DNA from: Dermacentor variabilis
Lineage: Eukaryota; Arthropoda; Arachnida; Ixodida; Ixodidae
Assembly: GCF_050947875.1 (NCBI RefSeq)
Contig: NW_027460401.1
Span: 1,240,001-1,304,000 of the forward strand
Direction: 5' to 3'
DNA length: 64,000 nt
Shown one piece after another: positions 42,566-51,585 of the stretch. The stretch's first letter is position 1. The number at the start of each line of letters is the position of its first letter. Position numbers and translations under genes: made by a program. The notes below the pieces were generated by a model. The model was not told where the DNA came from, made no database searches, and worked only from the letters and a program-made list of their open reading frames with translations.

Positions 42566-43226
42566 TATACAACAGTAACTGTGGCCAGTATAGCAGCAGG
42601 CATTATGAAGGTTTCTTTGCTTTGAAGAGGAGGGTGAGGGAGACAAATTGTGAGAAATAGCACAACTGCGAGTGAGTTCACACAACATTGCATTTGCTCT
42701 ATCACAGCTAACATCTGCTATATATAAATTTTTAGTCATCTACGAGGTGTCATTACTGTAGGGTGTCATTTAAGGTGAAAATTACTGATGATGGAGCTTC
42801 ATTTAGACAAAAAGTCCTCTGTAAGGAATTGTCTGTTTGCATGCTGTAGCACTCAGTTGTAAATGTGTCAATGCATAAATTGGCAAAGCTTAGTGGGCAG
42901 CACGCTTGGCATCAACCTCCCCTGAAACCCTGCTTACTTCCTGGTGCAAGTGAATTCAGATAAGGTTTGTATCTTAGGTTTGTAGCTGAGTGACTACACA
43001 TAATTCTGATGTTTCAGTTTGCAATATAAGCGTTTTGCTTTGATGCGTTAGTGGTAAAATGTGCTGCTCCGTGAGTGCTGTATATTATTGTCACCCTGCA
43101 ACAGTCGCTTCGGCTATTGATAACGGTGAAGTATAAAACTCGTTGGCCAGGTCTAACCAAACCAGCAAGTTAACTTATACTTTCTTCTTACACTACGTAC
43201 AAAAAGACGGGAACAGGTTCATTTAC
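42566..43226. other. Intron next to the 43.3-kb exon, nothing recognised
   Basis: AT-rich sequence following the donor at 43226. No repeat boundary or RNA gene was found. Confidence 0.4.
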
Positions 43227-43346
43227 CTTGGCTGAAATCAAATTCCTGGAGCAGTTGCTCTATTGTGTCAGGATTCAAACTTTCGTACATGTCTTTAACC
43301 ACGAATTCCCAGGCTTCCTCACTCTCTGGCAGCCACAGGTTCTCCC
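43227..43346 (-). CDS. Exon of NF-kappa-B precursor/Relish-like gene, pre-ankyrin linker
   Basis: This 120-nt open segment on the minus strand has an acceptor (TGTACAG) and a donor (CCAAG|GTAAAT). It reads ENLWLPESEEAWEFVV and then an acidic stretch ending LLQEFDFSQ. It starts with two bases of a split codon and ends with one. That last G joins the TG opening the 22.3-kb exon to give valine, so the two can be spliced directly, although another exon between them cannot be excluded. The segment is acidic and Trp-containing and I do not recognise a domain. Assignment to the Relish-like gene is by order, strand and phase. The intron downstream (about 20.7 kb) holds a CR1/L2-like LINE, SINEs, a truncated RTE and two Gypsy elements. 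Confidence 0.62.
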
Positions 43347-45084
43347 CTGTACACATGAGGGAGCAGATTCTCAGTTAAGGTGCAGTGCTGATGCACAAGG
43401 CAAAATGGCTCAATGAACTAGTCCTGGCTACAGAAGTACCAAGTGCAAGTCAATAGACACACATGACAATGAACACCAGGGACATGCAACTGGTACAGAA
43501 ATCTACTGAGCCTTGGTGCTACCAACGAATACCAATGATGGTGGAGCCGGGCAAGTAAATGACATCCTGTGCTGCACTTGGCAGGCTCAGACTTGGTCAT
43601 TTTAGGTTTCTGGCACGAATACTTTGAATAGTGGGTGAAAATGTCAAATTAAATTCTTTACACGATATTCTGCCTTCTGTTTTATTATTTATTGCTTCCC
43701 ATTTGAAAGAAAGCCACAAAACATAGGAAGCATGAAAGGGCTACCTTGAGCACCACGGCAGCATTTTGAAGAAAAAAAATGAGTGAAAAAAAATTAAGGC
43801 AGTACGCGATAAGGAAGGTTGGTATTTCCCCAACTCTCTCTCTCTCAACATAAACCAACTTGCAGCATGGCGCAGCTCATAAACATGCTCCAAGGGAATG
43901 CACCTGGCACTCAACCTCTTGACTGGCTGCTGCATTGTAGCTACATGGCATGACGCTGTAAGCAGCCATCACACGAATGTCTGCACCTGGCATACCACAG
44001 TAAATCTTACACTGGGAAAAAAAATTAAATAGGACTAGACTGGTAGATTATGTTACAGATTCAGAATTTTCAGTTCCTATTTTTCAAGTGCTCAATTCAT
44101 ATGAATGAACTAAACATTAAGTGAAAGATTATCTCTTGGTTTTTTTGGCAACTACTTTCTTTTACGTAACACTGTCTTTTGATGATGTATTTATATGACT
44201 GTTATCTCATTTATTGGGCAAACAGTACAGTATTTCTAGCTATGGTGACATGTCATGACCCTTGCTCACACGCTCTGTCAATTCAAAGTTGCTGTAGTGG
44301 CAGGCAATGCAGTAATGATGACATCGAGATTATGCCATCAAGGCACATATGCAACTATGCAACTCAGTGAAGATCTTAATGTAGTGATGAGTATTCCCAA
44401 GTAGCAATGTCATGACTGTGGTAAAGTTCACAAGTTCTTTAGTGCATGAAGAGCTACACATTTGGCATTGTATAAAGAATATACTTAATTGTTACGTTAG
44501 GTATTTACCAAATGCAAGAAAGTAAGGATGCAGATTCACACTGTCTGACATAGCCATGACTGGCAGAAACCATATTTTTGCATCATCCTTTGCCTGATTG
44601 TTACTATTTTATATCTTAAATGGGCACAAATATGGTTTTTGCACTTTACTCGTACAAGCTTTGAAATAAATAAATTGTGAGTACCAAATTTGAACTGCCC
44701 AGTATACATACTACCAAAAACTGCGCTGAACTGCTGTGTGCGAGTACCTGCCCGAAAACACCCCGAAAGTGGCGGCACACACTCACCGCAGCTGAATTGC
44801 AACCATCCAGGGCATCCTTGCTCTACAATATCCAAACAATAAAAGGGTGCACAACAGATCTCAAGATGGTAAAGTTCTTGACCATAAGACTGAGCCCCTC
44901 AAATCCCCTTGTTCTTCTTGCTTATTGCATAGTGAAGGCCTCAAATTTGGCAGTCTTGATGCCCTGATGCCAACTGCCTGCTCCTTAGCTCATGTACCTG
45001 CGATGCCTGCGCTTAAAAGGATGTTCCACCACCATGCTGGTGCTAGCCAACAACCCCAGAAATAATGCTGTATGCATACGTAAA
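43347..45084. other. Intron, nothing recognised
   Basis: Upstream of the 43.3-kb exon on the minus strand. I found no additional exon with an identifiable domain. A short block near 44.88-44.94 kb (GAGCCCCTCAAATCC) resembles the tail of SINE family T. Confidence 0.4.
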
Positions 45085-45330
45085 TACCCATGGCTGCCAC
45101 GGTAGCTCAACTGGTGAAGCGTCATGTGCGCAATGCAGAGGATGTGGTCCCCCATGCAGCAAGCTATATCTGTGTCTACTTTCATTTCCCTTTATTTCAT
45201 TATTCCTACATTTAAATTAAGCATAACAGTTAACTTCTCCCATGTTTTCTATGGCTTCTCTGTCGGTTACTACTTGCTATAGTTGTGACTAACAAAAAAT
45301 TGAGCCCCTAGGATCACTACATTCTTAGCA
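45085..45330 (+). repeat. SINE family T, diverged copy
   Basis: It has a degenerate tRNA-like head (CACGGTAGCTCAACTGGTGAAGC at about 45099) and a tail with GACTAACAAAAAATTGAGCCCC. It is more diverged than the 13-kb copy. Confidence 0.6.
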
Positions 45331-45408
45331 CTGTATTTTGCCACATATTTCAGAGATGGCTATCTGAGAGCTGCTGCTAGTCTCAGAATCTAAATTGGCA
45401 AACCTTTA

Positions 45409-45605
45409 AAGGGGCCCTGAATCACTATTTATTGAAGTTGAGAAACGCATTTCAAGTTCAATTGGACTATATTTCAGAAATACATTGCCGCAAAAAGTTC
45501 TTGAATGCTTTCAGCAGAAGCAGAGTTATTGGCAATCAAACACACTGTTTGTGGTGCTTCTGGTCCCTCTTCAATGATTTGCAGTGGCTACGTTGGAACA
45601 GGGTG
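45409..45605 (+). repeat. Dispersed repeat with TTTAAAGGGGCCCTGAA end
   Basis: The left end matches 14564. The right-hand end of the same family may be near 46.70 kb, where the sequence reads GAGGGGTGGTTCAGGGCTCC, which would make the 45.4-46.7 kb interval one element with a hairpin insertion inside. Confidence 0.5.
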
Positions 45606-45626
45606 TGCTCACAATGCTTTGCCTAC

Positions 45627-45748
45627 TGATTACAAAGACGGCGCCAAATAAAACAACAGACGAAGGAAGGAGACAGGAGACAACCACGTGGTTGTCTCGT
45701 GTCTCCTTCCTTCGTCTGCTGTTTTATTTGGCGCCTTCTCTGTAATCA
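45627..45748. repeat. 122-bp nearly perfect palindrome, no loop
   Basis: Two 61-nt arms meet at CCACGTGG, centred between 45687 and 45688, with only a few mismatches. The sequence after it (AACCAACTCGCCCACCAGCAC) resembles the CCAACTAGCYC end of the hairpin Penelope insertions at 12.9-13.2 kb. It is probably another of that type, but no target duplication was found. Confidence 0.9.
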
Positions 45749-46182
45749 TGCATAACCAACTCGCCCACCAGCACGTGCCCAGTGTTCACCTGCTGAACAT
45801 CACCGTGGCACACATTTCAAATTTGATTTTGGATGTTCATGAAAACGCCACTATATCCGATTTTGGCGCCTACGACGTGCCACACGTAGCCAAACATGCC
45901 AAACGCGGTTGTCCTCGACGAGCCACTGTGCACTCAGCCAGTGGACTGCGGCGTATTTACGCTACACTGCAGCGGCTGCTTTGTGCACGGCCAGGGTGCG
46001 TGCTCCTTCCTGGCTGTGCTATGTGGACTGGCTTGCACCAGCTTGACTGACAGACAGTAGCCACATACAACTTGCGCATTTTGAAGCACTATCAATAGCT
46101 TGAGCATTACAAATTCTGGCAACGCATCTAACCAGGAGTGCACTGGCAAGCGTGCGTGTGGTCTGGCCTTATGTTTCGCGTG

Positions 46183-46918
46183 GTTCGAAGCTAGTTGAGT
46201 GTTAAAAACTAGGCTAAATCAGCAAGACCCGATGGCTACAGCACCAATAAGCAGGGTGGCCAAAGTTTGATTCATATGCGGGCAGCTGCAGCCAAGCACG
46301 AGCAGATGATAGTCAGCTGTTTCTGGAATTGCAAAATTATTATAAAAATTCAAAAGCAGATTTTCGCTTAATTCAGCCTGTTTATTAAACTGAGTCAATA
46401 AATATACACAGTAACAGTAGGAGGAAGCGCACTGATCCAAACATCCTTCTTGACTGATGTCAGCTATTGGCCAATAGGAGCCGCACATTGAAATCTGCCA
46501 CCCTATGAAATAAAGCGTCCAGAAAAGAGTGAGGAGCAGGCTTCTGTTGAAAAGAGAGTGTTTGAGAAAAAGGTGGCTTTGCACTCTACTTGCGAGATCC
46601 ATGCACCATGCACAAGCGGAAAATTTGGCTGAGATGTTCACAGAAGCATATGCAGTCTGTGGACTCCGTTTTCTCACCAAGCCCGAGGGGTGGTTCAGGG
46701 CTCCTTGCACTGCGAGTGGATTCAATCCCACAACTGCAGCATGTATGCCGAATTTACTGTGCACTAATTGCTTCCCTTATTTATCTCATTAGTGTGCACT
46801 GGTTGCACTCAGTTTCCAGGAATGTACAGCCACCCTTGGGATTTTTTGGATAATGTTCACTGACACACACCGTATAATGATGCTGTGTCTTGAACAGTAA
46901 TGAACTTTTCTTTTTAAA
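46183..46918. repeat. 0.7-kb dispersed direct repeat, copy 1
   Basis: It is collinear with 63009-63730, from TTCGAAGCTAGT through CCAATAGGAGCC and AAGCCCGAGGGGTGGTTCAGG to a T-rich end. I estimate around 90% identity by eye. The minus-strand frame of 181 codons is present in both copies but shows no known domain and breaks differently in the two, so I do not call it a gene. Confidence 0.85.
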
Positions 46919-48139
46919 CGCATACAAAGTGTGTGGAATGTTGAAGCAGGAGGAGACTGCATGCACGAGTGCGACTCCATGAATTCAGGTGCACCACACA
47001 GCACTGGCATGCACTGGCATGCTGAAGTGAGAAGTTCATGCCACCGTTTTCATGCCATCCCTCCAGTCATTCTAAAACTTTCTTCAATTAATATTCTTCG
47101 TAAAATAGACTACATCACTAAACTTCTGCATGACTATAATTAACATTCATGTAGTGTACTTTTACAGGTTAAAAAAGCAAAGAAAAGACACCTTTGTAAT
47201 GTTTTCCCTCTCTTATAACAGATACCCATTACTGATGTTCTGTGCAAGTTCAGAAATCAACCGACTTTTATTTTTGTTCCTATTGTAAGCACAAATAAGC
47301 GAACAATTTCTTTTGGTGGAGCTGAGAATTATAATGTGCGGTATCATTGGCTCTGCCTTTCCCTCAACCTGACTTTTTCACAGAAGCCTAAGCACATGGA
47401 GTGCACGTCACAAGATTTAATGACTTCACTGAGAAAACCCTGTGCATAAATTGGAACAGCAGGTGCCAAGCAAGGAGCAAGTCTATGTTTGCCGAAAAGG
47501 ACTGCTACAAGCATATTCAGCCATCATGCATTGCACTGTAGCCATAAATCGATGAACTTTTACAGTGTTTGCATTCTAGTGACAAAAAGCATGCTCCTTG
47601 GACAGTTGCAAACATGTAGGAATACACTGGCAATACTTTCTGTGTCAATTTGTGCCCAACAGTTCAGCTTTCACTAAAGTGAGCAGAGTGTTTTCACTGC
47701 CTACCATGACTGCTCCATCTTGCTACAGTTGACACTTAAAGGTCTACTGCAACAAAACTCTGGATGATGCACAAAGCCTAGTTTGAGATAGCGCAGATGT
47801 AAAGAAGCCTCTGTGCAAAATTGGATGTTAGAAATACGACAAGTGTCACAAAAGCAAAAAATAGCCATTCTTGATACAGAAACTGCGGGAAAAAAAAAGG
47901 CCACTATCGCTTGCCTAAGTCATGCATGACCTAGAGGATGTGGCTCGTCAGCATGACCTTAGAGATAAGGCAGAGACTGTGGCGCGGTAAAAATCTAGGA
48001 GGCATCGTGCTGAGATTTACACCAGTCTAGCCTAGTCTAGTCAAGACTTCTTGACTAGTCAAGCCTAGTCTTGATGCTCTATAAATGATTTAACGTAAAT
48101 CCATTCGGTTTATCTTTTCTCGATACCACATGACGGACT
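46919..48139. other. Intron, nothing firmly recognised
   Basis: Mostly AT-rich. Near 48.02-48.07 kb short TAGTC repeats form an imperfect inverted arrangement. A TTAAAGGTCTACTGCAACAAA start near 47.74 kb may be the end of another dispersed element. Confidence 0.4.
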
Positions 48140-48815
48140 CCCCAACCTTTATGATGCAACAAAATAATATCCAGGAACTTAAGCTACATCGCAAAATTCT
48201 GAGATAAATTTTTTTTTCACTTGAAAAACAACCATCTCGCATTACAATGGGCTCGAAACATCGCCGGAATCATCTTAGGGACCCTGGACTGAGGGTTCCT
48301 CCCACACTGCTCTCGCCATTCAGATATTATTAACAAAGATGTTTTACTCTCTCTCGCATTAGACCCTGCTCCGTACATCCAACCTCTGAAGTCACGACTG
48401 ACTCGAAATCGCCATGCTGAATCGATAACACCATTTAGAACACGTACTAACACATTCAAGTTTTCATTTTTTCCACGAACGATTACAGAGTGGAATGCTT
48501 TGCCGCTATGTATGTTTCAAAACAGCGGCTCATTCGAGGCATTGACATCATAATGTGAAGCGCTTTTCTTGTTTTTTCTTGCAAAGGACTGTTTTTCCTA
48601 AAGTTTCAATGTTCATAATTGTTTTCACGGCCATAAGGTGCTCATTTATGTGTCATCTTTATGTATATATTATTTTTTTTTCTCTCTTCATGATTTATGA
48701 TGATTTCTGGTTGATGTTTTGCCAGTGCTTGTGTAAACCTTTTTGATACACCTCCTGCATGGGCCCTAGCTTGGGCCTGCAGTATATTGTAAATAAAAAT
48801 AAAAATAAATAATAC
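48140..48815 (+). pseudogene. CR1/Jockey-type LINE C-terminal remnant with nested insertion
   Basis: After removal of the 107-bp insertion at 48245-48351, the plus strand reads FFFHLKNNHLALDPAPYIQPLKSR, then TRTNTFKFSFFPRTITEWNALP and a stop at 48550-48552. The W-N-x-L-P block near the C-terminus is characteristic of these LINEs. The 3' untranslated end has GGGCCTGCAGTATATTG and an A-rich tail (to about 48815). A second shorter tail with CTGCAGTATTTG lies at 48.83-48.88 kb. The 5' end is truncated and broken by stops. Confidence 0.8.
48245..48351 (+). mobile_element. I/R1-group LINE tail, 107-bp insertion
   Basis: It matches the 3' end of the 38378-38968 fragment, including its terminal codons (GGACCCTGGACTGA) and the GATGTTTTACTCT end. 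It is flanked by a perfect 10-bp duplication, TCTCGCATTA (48235-48244 and 48352-48361), inside another LINE. Confidence 0.92.
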
Positions 48816-49529
48816 TAGCATTGATTTAACCACTCCTGGTTGGGCCTGAATAGGGCCTGCAGTATTTGTAAATAAATAAATAGCGACAACCACCGGGTGC
48901 ACATGTCGTGTGCTTAGATGCTCTTTGAAGGCTGCTAATAAAAAAAATATGCAATCACCAGCCCTACAGCTTTGTCCAGGTTGGTTTAGTGGGAAACAAA
49001 TAACAAATTTAGCCAAAGTGAAATTTCACTGCAGTCAACCTTCAAGCTCAGCAGAACATATTTGACTTAAAGCGCAATTAACTAGGACACAAGAAGGAAA
49101 ACCAGACAGGACGAGTGCTACTTCAAACTAATGTTTATTCTTGGAAAAATATGCCTATTTATCAGTTGACACAAGTCCAAAGCAATGTATACCATTGTGT
49201 AAGCACACTTCAAACCACCCATAAAGTTTACGAGAGTTGTAAAAGTTATTTGTGACATGGCAGAGGCTCATAAAAAACCACAAAAAACCAACAGCTCCAA
49301 AAGTGTAAGACATAGAAATAAGCTCTGGCTCGGGCCTTTATCATATGGGCACTAATAATGTTGGATTTGCAGCGAAAAATGACTTATCAACATATGCTAC
49401 TTCTCTTATATGAAGGTTCATCAAGGGCTGTGGAACCACACGTGGAACCATTTTTGGGAATGTAGGAGGCCTCTACAACTCCCTAGTTGTCCTCTATTTG
49501 TCAACCCTATTAAATGAAAACAACAGAGC

Positions 49530-50205
49530 ATGGATGGTCAGGTCAAAAAACTTCGCGAAGCAGGGTACCCTGAAGCTGTTATTACAACAGCCAGTTTGAA
49601 GTGCCTCAAGGCCATTAAGGTAGGAGCGGAGTGTACACCAAAGGAAAGGGTAGAGAACAGAAATAAGTATGCAGCAATACCGTATATTCGTGAGCCTTTA
49701 CATCGCCTAAAACAAGTGGCCTCCTGCTATAATGTTGATGTTGTTTTCGCTGCTAATACCTACGCAACAAGCTAGGCACTATTTGTCCAGCTCTTCTAAA
49801 GTGCATGCACAGGAAGGGAATGCTAAAACAAGCTCAGTGTACCATGTGACACGGCACAGCCTTTGTTCCTGGTGCCTGCAGTGCTGTGTACTACATTCCT
49901 TTTCTATGTGGATGAAAATACATCAGACAGACAGGGTGCTGCCTAAACATCAGAGTGAGAGAACATCACAGCTTCCTCAAAGAGTCACCATATTAGGATT
50001 TTGCCATACCCTGCCGACAATGCGAATGTGAACCCATTCTGCAAGGCAATTCACTCCTTTTCTGGCATTGAGATAGGATAACAAGGGAGGTTGTAGAGGC
50101 TTTCTAGATTTAAAAAATGATTCCATGTGTCTAAGTCAGCCCTCGATGAACCTTCACACAAGTAGTATACCTTGATAAGTTGTTTCTTCCTGCAAATCCA
50201 GCATT
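49530..50205 (+). pseudogene. Penelope-like C-terminal coding remnant (RT end plus GIY-YIG)
   Basis: The first part reads MDGQVKKLREAGYPEAVI, then NKYAAIPYIREPLHRLKQVA and VDVVFAANTYATS, which matches the linker region preceding the endonuclease in Penelope proteins. In another frame near 49.88 kb come VYYIPFLCG, a stop, KYIRQTGCC and IRVREHH, a damaged GIY-YIG signature in which the YIG glycine is arginine. The reading continues in pieces to about 50.2 kb. At least two frame breaks and several stops. Confidence 0.75.
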
Positions 50206-51397
50206 ATCAGTACCCACATGATAAAGGTCCGAGCCAGAGCTAGTTTCTATAAGTCTTGCACTTTTGGAGCTTTTGGTTTTTAGTGTTTTTATGAGCATAG
50301 CCAAGCGCTGGATTAAGGGGGGGGGGGGGTGCTAAGGGGGCTGCAGCCCAGGGCCTCACCTCGGACAGTAGGAGAAGGGGGCCCATTTATTCTAACCTGC
50401 TTAGTGTGTGGAACCATGGGAAAAGGAACTTCGAGCGACACGTACGAAGCGATAAAACCAGAACGAGCAGACGGGGCCCCCCGCCTAACGTAACAGCATG
50501 CGTTTAGGCTGATCATTTGGGGAGAGCTTGTCGAGATGCAAAAAACAGGAATCCCCCGCCACCTCGGCGGCGCCCTCTTTCTTACGAAGGGAGGTGCGTT
50601 TGCTTGGAAGAGTTTTCGTGGTTTCCTGTCAGTCCGTCTGTACAGTGCTGTCCGGACATGAGGGGCAAGGGGGAAACACCTAAAACATGTAATGTGGGAT
50701 GAGGACCTAAATCTCCTTTGCCCCTCATCACCACCCCGCCACCTTCCACCGTTCAAATAGTTCCGCCGCTGTCCTTCTCATAGAAAGGATGTGCTGCAGC
50801 ACCCAACAGTGCCTCCCACTGGACTTTTCTTTACCGTGATGGTAATTTGGGCAGGGGAGGATGAGTCCGATAGCAGATGGTGATGAGTCTGATGGCAGAG
50901 TCGAGGCAGGAAAGAAAAGAAAACGTCACAGATGCTTTTGTCCGCGTGCCGTGGGGCATGGAATGTTCACTGTTCGGGCTAGGGTTGTGTAAGAGTGAAG
51001 GGGGAAGTTGGAGAGCTGAACACAAAGGCCTGTCTCCAGGGCCTATTCCTGCCTAGTGGCTGGGCACTTTAGCACGTGCTTGATGTAAAAAGTAGGTCCG
51101 ACTGGCCGCCGAACTTTCCAGAAACAAGTAGAAAACGATGACTCAGAGGCGACGGAGGGTGCGTAACTTCGCCCGTGCTAGGAGTCGCCCTCTCCCCTTC
51201 GTTCTCGCGCTCAGCGTCGACGGGGCGAAAGAAAACTTGAGAACCTCCCAGAACAGACAATTGCTCCTAGCCAATAAGAAGACGAGACCAGAACGGGAGG
51301 AGGAGTGAGTTTTGTACGGAGAAGGAGGGAATTTGTACAGGGAACTCTATGCATATGTGAATGCCTGCTTTGGTGACAGACAGACGCGGCGCGCGTC

Positions 51398-51405
51398 TAT
51401 AAAAA
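51398..51405 (+). promoter_or_regulatory. Putative TATA box of the hAT transposase
   Basis: TATAAAAA within a GC-rich context (GCGCGTCTATAAAAAGACGG), about 190-220 bp upstream of the transposase start codons at 51586 and 51622. Confidence 0.5.
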
Positions 51406-51585
51406 GACGGTTGATCGCGGGCTGCGATTCAGCCCTGAGCCGCCGGTTAAGCTTGCATAAGCCCGCCCGCTGAGGAGCTCCCGGGGGACGCATCATTCTC
51501 GGCCAGCCACGGACCATCCAGGCAGCGTGCGCCAGTCATCGGGACGGCCACCACTGGACACCTGCAGTCGCGTCGGACTGACGAA

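Noticed and set aside
46219..46764. Minus-strand 181-codon open frame, also present as 171 codons at 63062-63577
   Set aside because: It lies entirely in a dispersed repeat, has no domain, and its C-terminal part differs by frame between the two copies, so it is treated as repeat sequence.
50313..50756. Minus-strand 147-codon frame near the left hAT end
   Set aside because: GC-rich non-coding terminal region of the hAT element, with low-complexity Pro/Arg translation and no domain.
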